The notes beneath the pieces are model-generated. The model was not told where the DNA came from and made no database searches. It saw nothing but the letters and a program-made list of their open reading frames with translations. From Lathyrus oleraceus (taxonomy: Eukaryota; Streptophyta; Magnoliopsida; Fabales; Fabaceae): DNA of 64,000 bases. Within the stretch, counting starts at the first letter, position 1. Each line of letters opens with the position of its first letter. Where the stretch lies: positions 270,744,916-270,808,915 of the forward strand of contig NC_066583.1 of NCBI RefSeq assembly GCF_024323335.1, given 5' to 3'. Of this stretch, positions 23,658-34,326 are shown piece by piece. The position numbers and the translations under genes are program-made.

Positions 23658-23912
23658 GTTAACCGGTTAACGCATATGGTTAACCGGTTAACGCAATACG
23701 AAATAATTTTTTTTAAGTTTTTCAAACAGTGTTAACCGGTTAACGCATTTGGTTAACCGGTTAACGCAAGACGGAAAACAGTTTCCAAGAGATTTTCAAA
23801 CAGTTTTAACCGGTTAACGCATTTGGTTAACCGGTTAACGCAAGGCAGAAAACAATTTTGAACAGATTTCAAACAGTGTTAACCGGTTAACGCATATGGT
23901 TAACCGGTTAAC
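23658..23912 (+). repeat. Array of eight GTTAACCGGTTAAC palindromes
   Basis: Four units of about 73 bp each carry two 14-bp palindromes 21 bp apart. Palindromes start at 23658, 23679, 23731, 23752, 23805, 23826, 23878 and 23899; the fifth has T for the first G. The motif contains GGTTAA, known as a GT-element core, and AACCGGTT. Spacers are A-rich and diverged, while the palindromes are almost identical. Confidence 0.95.
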
Positions 23913-24009
23913 GCAAGGCAAAATTCACCCGTTCGGCTAACTCAGTGCTTTAAAGTATCAAATGTTGATGCGAAAAGCGACGTCGATTTTAAATGAATTG
24001 TTCATTAAA

Positions 24010-24165
24010 AATTTCAGCCAGGGGCGCTGCCTCTTCAACCCCACAAGGGGCGCTTCCCCCTTGACCCCCGTCCGCTGAACGGCCAGTAGCACCACCGTCC
24101 GCGGACCGGGCAGCGGAACACCCGTTCCCGCTGACCGGGCAGCGGATCCCCGGCTAACTCTGCGT
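24010..24165 (+). other. GC-rich patch in the Copia leader
   Basis: Runs such as GGGGCGCTGCC and CCGCGGACCGGGCAGCGG stand out from A+T-rich surroundings. Short direct repeats (GGGCAGCGGA twice) and complementary runs suggest strong RNA folding. No open frame explains it. Confidence 0.7.
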
Positions 24166-24671
24166 AGTGTGATCGGCCGTCGAAATTTGATTTGGTTTTA
24201 ATTAATTAAAAGAATTAAAATTGATAATAATAATAATAATGTGTTTATTATTGTCTTGTGGTGATCGGTTATGGTCTTAGTTTTCCTTTATTTTGTTTTG
24301 GTTTTTAAAATACAACCTGCGTGTCGTGCCTCTCTTTTAATCTCTCAATGTAACTTATTTTCTCATCTCACTCCCTCGTATGTAAAACGAGTTTCTTTTA
24401 TGTAATGTAATGATATGAAGAAAGCAAAGAAGTCAGTGCCAAAGGAGGACAACCTTGAAGATCTTGCTTGGAGAAGCTTAGATCGTTGTTAGGTTAGCTT
24501 AGGTTCTCTCATTGGCTTGGGAGAACAATTGCGCTAGGGGCCATAACTGTTTCATTATGTATGTATGTATGTTGATGCATGTGAATGTATGTTGATTCAT
24601 GTGAGAGGCGATTTATATGATAAATAAGCCAGTGAGATCAGAAAAATTGCAATTCCCTCAAATTAAATATT

Positions 24672-25013
24672 AAGTTTATGCTTTCCAAGTTTTAACATTC
24701 ATCAAGACTAGTATCGGATAATGTAGGTTTCGCCTACGCGAGGTGCATGCTCTATATTAGTAAGGTGCGATGGGATAATTGTAATATCCAACTGTTAAAA
24801 CAATGGGTCAAACTTAACTAAACAAATTATAATAATATTATATGTGTTTGCTTTCCAAGTTTTAGCACTCATCAAGACTAGTATCGGACAATGTAGGTTT
24901 CGCCTACGCGAGGTGCATTTTCTATATTGGTAAGGTGTGATGGGATAATTGTAATATCCAACTGCTAAAACGATGGATCAAGCTTAATTATAATAATATT
25001 ATATATGTTTAGA
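24672..25013 (+). repeat. 170-bp tandem duplication in the Copia leader
   Basis: Two copies (GCTTTCCAAGTTTTA at 24680 and again at 24850) share the stretch AATGTAGGTTTCGCCTACGC and the following 100 bp with about a dozen differences. The CGCCTACGCG palindrome-like core recurs a third time, shortened, at about 25142. Confidence 0.92.
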
Positions 25014-25331
25014 AGCAAGAGTTGGGAATGATCCATATGATGGATTGGAATAAGGAGTTATTCACCCAACTGAAATTTTCGAGAGTTGTATGAGATACAA
25101 TTGGAAGGAGTTCCTACCTAAATAACCTAGTTTTGTGTAATCCGCCTACGCGGACTTAGAACGAAGTGAAATATGGATCTCGACCCACTAGAAAATCTTC
25201 CAACGGGATTTTCCGAATCAAATGATGAGGGTCATTTGTTTTGAGTAAAATAATGGGAACATATTTGATTAAAGGCCTAATTAAATATGTCAATGATACT
25301 TATATTTTCATTAATCCTTATATAGATTACC

Positions 25332-26273
25332 ATGACAACAAACACCTCTAATAACATCCTGCGATCAATCCTTGATAAGGAAAAATTGTCTGGGACAAAT
25401 TTTCTGGATTGGCACCGAAACCTGAGGATTGTCCTCAAACATGATAAAAAGCTCTATGTCTTGGAGACACCTGTTCCTGAAGAGGAACCTCCTAGTTCTG
25501 CACCTAAGGCAGAAAGAGATGCTTATAAGAAGCATGTCGATGATGCCAATGAAACTGCTTGTCTCATGCTAGCTACTATGAACTCAGAATTGCAAAAGCA
25601 ACATGAGAACATGTCAACGTTCGATATGATCGAACACCTGAAGATGCTCTATCAAGAGCAAGCAAGGCATGAGAAGTTTGAAGTTTCAAAATCCCTTTTT
25701 CAAGGCAAGTTAGCTGAGAGAGCCCCTGTAGGTCCCCATGCACTCAAGATGATTGGGTATGTGGAAAACCTTGAGAGATTGGGTTTTCCCCTCGGAAAGG
25801 AATTTGCGACTGATTTGATCTTGCAATCGTTGCCAGATGGGTTCATTCAATTTTTCCTAAATTTCAATATGAATGATATGGACAAATCGCTTCCTGAACT
25901 CCTCGCCATGTTAAGAACTGCCGAGCAGAATCTGAAGTCAAAAGGGAAGTCCATTCTGATGATCGGAAATGGAAAGAGACAGAACAAAAGGCCCACTAAG
26001 CAGGGTGATAAAGGGAAAGGCAAGGAAGTTGCCAAACCCAAACCCACCGTTGCTGCTTTAAAGCCTAGTGGAGGCATAGCAAAAGAAGGCACTTGCTTCC
26101 ATTGCGGTAAGACCGGACACTGGAAGAGAAACTTCCCAAAGCACCTGGAAGATAAGAAGAATGGAGTAGAGACTTCAACTTCAGGTATTTTTGTTATTGA
26201 AATTAATTTATCTACTTCTGCATCATGGGTATTAGATACTGGATGCGGTTTTCACATTTGTAAAAATGTGTAG
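25332..26273 (+). pseudogene. gag-pro: Copia gag and protease start
   Basis: The ATG at 25332 opens 313 codons. Residues about 15-200 form the copia Gag domain (GTNFLDWHRN near the start). Residues 205-250 are basic. The zinc knuckle (C255, C258, H263) has Phe268 where the last Cys belongs, a one-base TGC to TTC type change. Protease begins with WVLDTG (D302-T-G). TAG at 26271-26273 replaces a likely Gln codon. Gag would be made up to the stop, but RNA packaging through the knuckle is doubtful. Confidence 0.9.
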
Positions 26274-27060
26274 GGACTAAAAAGGAGTAGAGATTTGGCA
26301 AAAGGTGAAGTCGACCTATGAGTTGGCGATGGAGCATAGGTTGCTGCTTTAGCCGTAGGAACTTATGTATTGACTTTACCTAGTGGTTTAATAATTCAGT
26401 TAGAGAACTATTATTATGTACCTGCAATTAGCAAGAATATTATTTTCGTTTCTTGTTTGGACAAGTTTGGTTTTTCATTTATAATAAAGAACAATTGTTG
26501 CTCAATTTATTTGAATGATATATTCTATGCTACTGCACAAATAAACAATGGACTATATGTCCTTGATCTTGAAATGCCTATTTATAACATTAATACTAAA
26601 AGGATGAAACCTAATGAGTTGAATCCAACTTACCTTTGGCATTGTCGATTAGGCCACATAAATGAGAAACGCCATAAAGAATGAAGTACAAAACCAACTA
26701 GGTAAGAATATTAAAACTCTTCGATCAGATCGAGGTGGTGAGTATTTAAGCCTGGAGTTTGATGACCATCTGAAAGAGTGTGGGATCCTATCCCAACTTA
26801 CTCCTCCTGGAACACCCCAATGGAATGGTGTATCTAAGAGAAGAAATTGAACCCTGTTGGACATGGTCCGATCCATGATGAGTCACACCGATCTTCCAAA
26901 CTCCTTTTGAGGACATGCACTATTGACATCAGCTTACACACTTAACCGTGTTCCATCCAAAAGGTTGAAAAGACACCATATGAGATATGGAGTGGTAAGA
27001 AACCACATATGTCTTACATGAAGATTTGGGGTTGCGAAGTTTATGTGAAACGACAAATTT
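26274..27060 (+). pseudogene. int: Copia protease end and integrase remnant
   Basis: After the stop, protease sequence resumes in another frame at about 26370-26600. The pre-integrase motif YLWHCRLGHINEKR (about 26630-26675) runs straight into the integrase core at KNEVQNQLGK (about 26680), so the zinc domain's second half and the first catalytic Asp are deleted. The second Asp (RSDRGGEY, about 26727) remains and the Glu region (about 26830) ends in SKRRN and a stop. Several further stops follow. Confidence 0.85.
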
Positions 27061-28118
27061 CAACTAAGCTTGAGCCCAAATCTGACAAATGCTTATTTGT
27101 GGGTATCCTAAAGAAACAAGAGGGTATTACTTCTACAATCCTTCAGAGGGCAAAGTGTTTGTCGCTCGAACTGGAGTTTTCCTAGAAAAGGATTTTATTT
27201 CCAAAGGAATCAGTGGGAGGAAAGTAGAGCTTGAAGAAATTCAAGAATCACAAAGCATCGATACACCTATGGAGGAATTAGAGCAGGAAACACAAGTAGT
27301 TGTGGAAGAGCAACCTGCTCAAGTAGAAAAAGACCAACGTAGGTCAGGCAGGATACGTCACCTACCTGAGATATATGGATATCTGATCAAGGTGATGTAT
27401 TATTCATGGATTCATCAAAAATAAAGATGAGCCTTGTGTCTACAAGAAGGTTAGTGGGAGCATGATCTTGTTCCTGGTATTATATGTAGATGACATATTA
27501 CTCATTGGAAACGATATCCCTACCCTGCAACAAGTAAAGTCTTGGTTGGGGAAATGCTTTTCTATGAAGGACCTAGGTGAAGCAGCCTATAAATTAGGAA
27601 TCATAATCTATAGAGATAGATCACAAAATGCTTGGCCTAAGTCAGAGTACATAGACAAAGTGCTGAGATGCTTTAATATGAATGGTTCCAATGGTTATGT
27701 GTTTTGCTTAAATGGTGGCGCTATGAGCTAGAAAAGTTCAAAGCAAGATACAGTTGCTGATTCTACAACCGAGGCCGAGTATATTGCTACCTCAAGTGCA
27801 ACAAAGGAAGTTGTTTGGATCAAAAAGTTCATTAGTGAACTTGGCATAGTCCCTAGCATTGTGGATCCCATTGGTCTCTATTGTGATAAAAATGGTGCTA
27901 TCGCACAAGCTAAGGAGCCTAGATCTCACCCACGATCCAAACACATACTTAGGCATTATCACCTCATACGAGAGATAATAGATAGAGGAGATGTGAAAAT
28001 ATGTAGAGTACCAATACTTGACAATATTGCTGACCCACTAACAAAGCCTCTTGCGCAGCAGAAGCATGATGGCCATACTAGATCAATGGGCATTAGGGTT
28101 ATGCCTGATTGGCTCTAG
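27061..28118 (+). pseudogene. pol: Copia integrase tail, RT and RNase H remnants
   Basis: An acidic linker (27230-27330) and the RRSGRIRHLPE stretch are followed by a deletion of most of RT. RT resumes at EPCVYKKV (about 27430) with the catalytic YVDD box at about 27484-27495 and the MKDLGEA motif. TAG at 27729-27731 replaces Trp at the start of the RNase H block. The last frame (27861-28118) carries the RNase H end (YCDKNGAIAQAKEP, then SKHI) and stops at TAG 28116-28118, close before the polypurine tract. This is a typical pattern of a non-autonomous remnant. Confidence 0.88.
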
Positions 28119-28123
28119 TGCTA

Positions 28124-28132
28124 GTGGGAGAT
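28124..28132 (+). other. Copia polypurine tract
   Basis: GTGGGAGAT directly abuts the 3' LTR start at 28133. It primes plus-strand synthesis in copia elements. Confidence 0.85.
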
Positions 28133-29497
28133 TGTTGGTGTAAGCCCTAGAGGCCAATACTTTTGGTACTTGTATCGAATTATTTATTAATTAATAAAAG
28201 GCTTTTTCTTTATTATGTTTGATTAATAAAGTCCCTAGAATAGCTAGTCCGTTTAATGTATCAAGTATGACTTAATCATGAGATCACATTAAACATAAGG
28301 ACACTATTCTTAAAGTATCCGTAGTCGAGATTTATTGTGAAGTGGGATAACATTAAAGCATTAAGACTATTATGTTTGTAGACTGATGATCATATCTCAT
28401 GGATCATGGATAAAGAGTTATCAAGTCTTTAACATAGGTATGAATATTAAGAGTAATATTTATACCAGATGGACCCGCTATGAGAATACTATATAGAAAG
28501 TTATGCAAAGTGTCATAAGTTATTCTAATGGTGATAATAGTGTATGCCACTCTTCGACCTGAAACCACTATGGACCCTAGATGTAGAGTCGAGTGCTTTG
28601 TTGCTGATCCAAAGTTTCCCGTAACTGGATAACCATAAAGACAGTTGATGGGTACTCCACGAAGCATGCTGAGGGACATGAGTGACCTAGATGGAATTTG
28701 CCCATCCTGCGTAACAGGATAAATGTCAATGGGCCCAATATTGAACTGGACAAGGATGACACGATCTATACCTTGTGTTCAATATAGACATAAGGGCAAA
28801 GGGGTAATTATACACATAATTATTATCACAGAAGAACTTGTCAGATCACATGACATTTTTGTGACTTGGGTAGAAGTGATATGTTGCTAGATACCGCTCA
28901 CTATTTATTATGTTAAATGCGTGATTTAATATAATTGCCAACGTCGCGGAAACCTACAGGGTCACACACAAAGGACGGATTGATGAGAGATAGAGTAACT
29001 AAGGAACATCGTAAGGTACGGTGCACTTAAGTGGAATATGAAATATGGTAAGGTACCAAATACTTAAGTGATTTTGGGCATATTATAAGATATGGGCCAC
29101 AATACACTTAAGTGGACTTTTTAGCTTGAAGCCCACACAAGTGGTTCTATAAATAGAACCCCTTGGATAGAAGCATTATCACTAAACGAAGACTCAAGTG
29201 AAGAATTGGAATTTCGTTTCCCTATCTCTCTCACTCAAAGCCTTCATTCGTACCAGCTAGCACTGAGATTGAAGGAACCCGTTCGTGTGGACTGAGTAGA
29301 GACGTTGTCATCGTTCAACGTTCGTGATTGCTCAGTGGATTTGTATCCAAGGTTTTGATAGTTACAAGAGATCTGCACCAAAGGTTTGAATCGCCACAAG
29401 AGGTAACGATTCTATCACTGATTATGCCCATTCGTAAGGATCACTAAATGGATAAATTTTTAAATTCCATTGCGCCTTGGATGGCAATTATCCTTCA
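28133..29497 (+). repeat. Copia 3' LTR
   Basis: The LTR is 1365 bp long and equal in extent to the 5' LTR. It keeps the TATA hairpin at 29143-29160. Beyond it the solo Athila-like LTR resumes with TTATTACTATAAAAGG. Confidence 0.95.
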
Positions 29498-29549
29498 ACC
29501 CATTATTACTATAAAAGGCAAAATAGTACACTTGCTATTTTCCCGATCA

Positions 29550-30385
29550 GTGAGGATCAGGGCTCCGCCTGAGAAGGCCTTCTTAATGATAAATGGTCTT
29601 TCATAGTTTGGAGTCCACTTGTCTGGTGGATCCGAGTGTATTGAAGAATATTTCTTGAGTACGAAGTCGCCTTCTTGGAATACTCGAGAGTGAACCTTCT
29701 TACCAAAACCTTTCTTGAGACGTATCTGGTATATCTGACCATGATAGAGAGTTGTCAAACACTTTTCTTCAACGACATATAGTTGATCGTATATGGATTG
29801 GATCCATTCGGCTTCATCAAGTTTGGCTTCCATAACAACCTTTAATGACAGAATTTCCACCTCGATTGGGAATACCGCTTCCATGCCATATACGAGGGAG
29901 AATGGAGTTACCCTAGTAGAAGTACGAACTGAAGTTTTGTAGCCATGAAGTGCAAAGGGAAGCATTTCATGCCAATCTTTGTAAGTCTTGACCATCTTCT
30001 GGACAATCTGCTTGATGTTTTTGTTTATTGCTTCTACGCTGCCATTCATTTTGGGCCGATGGTGAAGAGTTATGGTGCTCTATATTGAATTCTTGACACA
30101 ACTCTTTCATTATCTTGTTATTCAGGTTATTGGCATTGTTAATAATAATCCTGCTAGGAACTCCGTAGCGACATATTATTTCTTTCTTGATGAACCTGGT
30201 AACCACTTGTCGTATGACATTATCATATGAAGCAACTTCGACCCACTTGGTGAAGTAATCAAAAACAACCATAATGAAAAAATAACCATTGGAACCTTTC
30301 GGTTTGATCATCCCAATCATATTAATACCCCACATAACGAAGAGCCAAGGAGAAGTCAAGACGTTCAATGGAGTTGGTGGCACAT
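29550..30385 (-). pseudogene. int: Element A integrase, central and C-terminal part
   Basis: On the minus strand the frame runs from PPTPLN (30383) through the core to LILT (29555). The first catalytic Asp reads Asn (WGINMIG, about 30330) and the second also Asn (INNANN, about 30150). The Glu is kept in NGSVEAINKN (about 30040), but a frameshift precedes it. It joins in frame upstream to 43806 (KVHV) and downstream to 20512. It is related to the Ogre1 integrase and equally dead. Confidence 0.9.
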
Positions 30386-31773
30386 TGTCATACCCTAATT
30401 TTTAATCCTGAGATCCCATATGTCATTTGCATCCTTGCATACAAACAAGGTCACATCTTTGTCTTTTCCCTCTCATTTTTGTATTTTCCTTTTACAGGGA
30501 TCATCAAGCACCTCTTTGTTGGTGTTTTACCTTTGTATTTATATGTTCATTTCTTATCTAACCACTAATTAAAGTAGAAAAAAATATTTCTTGTTTTGTT
30601 TAAGTTTATTATGCAAGGTAAGGCTTTTTATCAAAGAGCGTCAAGCATGGTTCCTCAACTAGAGTTTTTGTTGATTCCTTAAGTCAAGGTATGGTCAACC
30701 ATTTCTTTTCAAGGGGCTTATCTCTCAAAACATGATTTCTAAGGTTCTCAAGCATCTTGCAATCTCATTTTGATCAAGAGTATCTCAAATTTTTAATGTT
30801 TTTTTCTCAAGAAAAGTCAAAGGTTCATGTGTTTATTTCCATGCATTCTTCAACAAGTTACCTAAAACTTTGAGAAAATTAATCAAGATACATAAAAGGA
30901 CACCTTATTTGAGTTAATATGATCATCCATTTACCTTGAAATGTAAGAGAAGTCCAAGTCCACAAGTTTATTCCAAGAGGTTTGGCGAAAAAGTCAACAT
31001 TTGAAGTAAAAGTTCAAAGGATCATAACTCCTTACATTCTCAATATTTTTGAATTCTTCTTATTGAATATGACCCTTCTCAATATCCTTTACAACTTCTC
31101 TTTACATGACAAGACCCAATTGTGCTTGACGGATCATCAAAAGTTTGAAGACATTATAAGTCATTTGTGGACTTAGTTAAATTTGACCTATTTTCAAGTG
31201 ACTTTTTCTCAACTTTCAAGATTCATAACTTCTTCAAATTTCAACATTTGAGGCTGATTCTTTTTGAAAAATATTATTTGGGATTCCCGCTACAAGTTTT
31301 CTTTAAGTGTCAAATTCAAATTATGCTTGGAAGGCCATGGAATTCTTTGAGACATTACAATTACCAAATTTTCGTGCCAACTTCAATATGTCATAAATTT
31401 GTGCTCAAGCATCCAGATTCAACATTTCTTAGCACATTGTGATCTTTGATATGATGTCAACATATTTCAAGAAAAATGGGATCAAAAAGCCTCCTGAGCA
31501 AGATGCCCCATTGAATTAAACATGGTGACTTGGAACGGAAGAAATCACCATGATCAGATTTTGAACTTCACTAATCCTCAATTGCAAGCCAATTTAGCAC
31601 GTGTTTTGGACCTAAACATGTTTAGTCAAGTCTCCAAAAGTTAGTTGACTCTTATAACGCATGATTTGGCTGAGTTTTGATGGTTTGCAAGTCACAATTT
31701 TCACACATCATGAGCAAATTTGTTTTGCACAAATTGAGCATCATTTGGCATGTATGAGATCACCAATCACTTC

Positions 31774-31782
31774 CCTATAAAT
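31774..31782 (+). promoter_or_regulatory. TATA box of the solo Ogre LTR
   Basis: CCCTATAAATAGAGC fits the U3/R border. The Tat element inserted about 150 bp downstream, so any transcript would read into it. Confidence 0.65.
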
Positions 31783-31933
31783 AGAGCAACATATTTGCTA
31801 CATTCCCAAGCTTTTGAGAGATAAGAAACCTTTGTTTCAGTCTAAAATTTTTCCAGAAAATTGAGCTATCGTGTTTTGAATTTTACCTTGTTTCAATCCA
31901 ATTTCTTAATTCGATTAGCACCTTTGATCTTCT

Positions 31934-32287
31934 TGTTTTTTGCCAACAATCTCTAGCCTTCCTATCAGAGGTTTACTTGAAAGACCGGCTACAAGGTCTT
32001 AGACTTCATGTTGAGTGTACAATGGTTTAGTAGGAAAATTCTTTGTGTGTTTAAAAGAGGTGAATATAAATCTTGGTGAGTTGGAAATTCAGTAAAGTAA
32101 ACGCAATAAAAGACGAAAGTCTGGTGAAAGTAAATGCAACAAAAATAAAGATAATTTGATAAGTTAAATGATCGATGCATATAAATGGAGGCAAAAGTAC
32201 ATTTTTCGTAGGGAGATGACTATTTTCTCGTAAACGCTTTGGTACTTCAAGTGTACTCCTACTGCAAATGCTAAAAATGCCACCCTT
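31934..32287 (-). repeat. Tat 3' LTR lacking U3
   Basis: This 354-bp copy matches the inner part of the 5' LTR from the TGCCAACAATC end to the CCACCCTT at 32280-32287. The remaining 276 bp of the LTR (U3 with the TATA-like box) are missing and the antisense ORF follows directly. Confidence 0.85.
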
Positions 32288-32293
32288 TCCCTT

Positions 32294-32788
32294 CATTACC
32301 TTCCTGTTTCGATGGTCAAGTATTTTGTCGAGTTTGAGGCCTTTTTCACTCAGTTTGTCAAGGACATAAACCTTCGTCAAAATGCTGACCTTGAAATCAA
32401 GACGAAACTCAACGAAGTGAGGCATGAGTGGGACTTTAGTGGAGCATGCGAGCAAATAATCAGCGAATTTGAAGCCAAGAAAAAGGAACGCCTATGTCGA
32501 CAACAAGCCTGCGACCAACAAATATCGGACTACCAAGCCCAGATAGCCGAACTGAATATAAAAATTTCTGATGTGGAAACACAAAAGGCTTCCTTAGAAA
32601 CGGCTGAAGAGCTTCCAGCGTAAGAAACTGTCAACCGCGAGGTTCTGAAGGGAATCTCCCATGGGGAAAAAGCCCTCAAAATTGAAGCCGACATCAAATA
32701 GCTGTGTGAAAAGAAGGTTTCTCTAGATAATAGGATTGTTCACGAGATAACCTCTTTTGAGAATTTCAAGTCTAGATTTCCCGCCTGA
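32294..32788 (+). pseudogene. Antisense ORF of the Tat element (N-terminally truncated)
   Basis: On the strand opposite to gag-pol, between integrase and 3' LTR, one frame runs from the LTR border (first ATG 32312) to TGA at 32786-32788, with stops at 32621-32623 and about 32699. It is strongly charged and heptad-rich (FEAKKKERLCRQQ, then IAELNIKISDVETQK), so a coiled coil is likely. Antisense ORFs in exactly this place are known from Tat-lineage elements; their function is unknown. The N-terminal part is lost with U3. Confidence 0.75.
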
Positions 32789-32871
32789 TTTTATTTTGTT
32801 TTCATCTTGTAAGGTCAATTGACCATTTTTATAGTGCCTTTCTAGGCCACCTAATGAATTCATGAATTTCT

Positions 32872-34326
32872 TCATTTTTGGATCTGGATTTCTTGTAGCA
32901 TATGTTTATATTTCTTTAAATATTTCCCATTAACTCTCAAAACTCTTTGATCCATACCGATTTCTTGGATCTCATAAGAGTTGTTGATAAATGTTCGGAT
33001 TATCTGAAATGGTCCCTCCCATTTTAGAGACCATTTTCCTAAAGTTCGATCTCTTCGATCCATAAGCGGGATTGCTTTCCAAATGTAATCATCCACTGCA
33101 AAGGGTTTTGCTTTTACCCTTCTGTTGTATACTTTCGCCACGCGTTCTTTCTGTCGTGCCAGTGTTTCCATCGCAGCCAGTCTTTCTTCATCCAAATCAA
33201 CCAGTTCATCAAACATTAGCTGCCAGTATTGTTCCGACCGAAGACCATTCTAGCGTTGTACTCTGACGGACTACAAACAAATTTCTACTGGTAATATGGC
33301 ATCACGCCGAAATGTTAGTTGAAAAGGCATTGAATTTGTTGCTTCTTTTGGGGACATTCGACAAGCCCATAGGATTTGGTCCAAAGTCTTGTGCCAATTT
33401 TTTGACTTTTTGGTAACATGTTTTCTAATGAGGCCTATTATCACTTTGTTGGCCGTTTCGACCTGGCCATTTTCTTGTGCATAATAAGGTGTGGAAGTGA
33501 CTCACCTGAAACCCGTTTCGACGGCAAACTCTTGCATCTTTTGTCCCATAAAAACTGAACCTTGATCTGTGGTAATGGTTTATGGGATGCCGAATCAATA
33601 TATAATATGTTTTTTGATGAATTCGATCACCGCCTCCTGATCTACTTTTACTAGAGGGACAACTTCGATCCACTTGGTAAAGGAGTCTATCCCGACTAGG
33701 ATGAACCTTTGTTGTTTCGATGAGGCCGGTCGAATCTCACCAATGACATCTAATGCCCACCACCTAAAGGGTCATGGCTTGATAATTACATGTAACTCAC
33801 TCGTTGGCACGTGTTAAACGCCTGCATGCATCTGGCATTCTTGGCATCCTTTGGCAAACTCGATACAATCCTTCAACGTACTAGGTCAATAAACGCCTTA
33901 TCGAAACAACAACCATTTCATCTTGTGGCCTGTCTGGTGAGTGCCACAGGCTCCACTATGCACCTCAGATATGGCCATATACGCTTTTGTATTTCCCAGA
34001 CACTTAAGAAATACTCCTTCTTGTGTTTTATTCAGCAATTCATTTCCTAGCAGCACATAGCTCAAAGCTCTGTATTTAATTTTCTTGTCAGTATTTCCGA
34101 CTGGATTTTCTAAGTATTCCAAGATTGGTTTTCTCCAATCTGATGGTGATGAACAATTGACAGTGAAAACTTCGTGCCCCCATAAATTCTCGAGTTCGAA
34201 ACCTCCAAGGCGTTCCTCGTCGAACCCTTCATCACAATTGATATTTCCGTCGAGGAAATCTTCCCTTAGTGGTGGTGCATCTGACACCATCTTCTCCCGG
34301 ACTTCAATAATATCCTGGAATCTCAA
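32872..34326 (-). pseudogene. int: Tat element integrase
   Basis: The zinc domain lies at about 33970-33800 (SGACGTHQTGH, then C-x2-C in GCQECQ). The core keeps Asp (WWALDVIGEI, about 33745), Asp (ITTDQGS, about 33555) and Glu (NGQVETANK, about 33455). Stops and shifts break it near 33900, 33790, 33600, 33590 and 33500; at least two of them are C to T type (for example CAA to TAA before TITTDQ). The C-terminal frame 33216-32872 is open and ends with the usual KWEGPF and VNGKYLKKY stretches. Catalytic residues are therefore intact in a broken frame. Confidence 0.85.

Larger units (their letters stand above)
23247..25331 (+). other. Copia 5' leader
   Basis: About 2.1 kb of untranslated sequence separates the primer-binding site from gag. 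It contains an array of palindromes (23658-23912), a GC-rich patch (24010-24165), a TAA repeat near 24225-24240 and a 170-bp tandem duplication (about 24672-25013). Short upstream ATGs occur, but I find no conserved frame. Confidence 0.75.
21868..29497 (+). mobile_element. Ty1-copia element with two LTRs and a gutted pol
   Basis: The LTRs (21868-23232 and 28133-29497) start TGTTGGTG and end CTTCA. A methionyl-tRNA primer-binding site follows the first and GTGGGAGAT precedes the second. Flanks CCCCA (21863-21867) and ACCCA (29498-29502) are the target duplication with one change. The internal region has a 2.1-kb leader with repeats, a nearly complete gag-protease frame and a pol with large deletions. 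Order (integrase before RT) and the YVDD box identify copia. It can move only with help in trans, if at all. Confidence 0.95.
20513..29549 (+). mobile_element. Solo Athila-like LTR, split by a Copia element
   Basis: The LTR consists of 20513-21867 plus 29503-29549 (about 1.4 kb). It starts TGATCAGTCACC and ends TTTTCCCGATCA, and is flanked by a perfect 5-bp duplication GTGAG (20508-20512 and 29550-29554). No internal Athila sequence is present, so it is a solo LTR left by recombination between two LTRs. It interrupts the element A integrase gene. A TATAAAAG box lies at 21062-21069. The end resembles that of the LTR at 9773-11447, but the bodies differ, so it is another subfamily. Confidence 0.9.

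Noticed and set aside
23658..23912. CRISPR-like array
   Set aside because: The repeats are 14-bp palindromes in pairs with related, A-rich spacers in a plant Copia leader; spacers are not unique and the genome is eukaryotic.
31167..31442. 91-codon plus frame in the solo Ogre LTR
   Set aside because: Low-complexity Phe/Leu-rich peptide in U3 and not preserved in the sister LTR.
32280..32296. Polypurine tract (GAAGGGAAAGGG on the minus strand) next to the short Tat LTR
   Set aside because: At first it suggested a complete 342-bp LTR starting TGGCA. The longer right LTR with its TATA-like box, terminal TGTTAGCTAACA and the CTTCT duplication shows the left copy is truncated, so the purine run is probably chance coding sequence of the antisense ORF.
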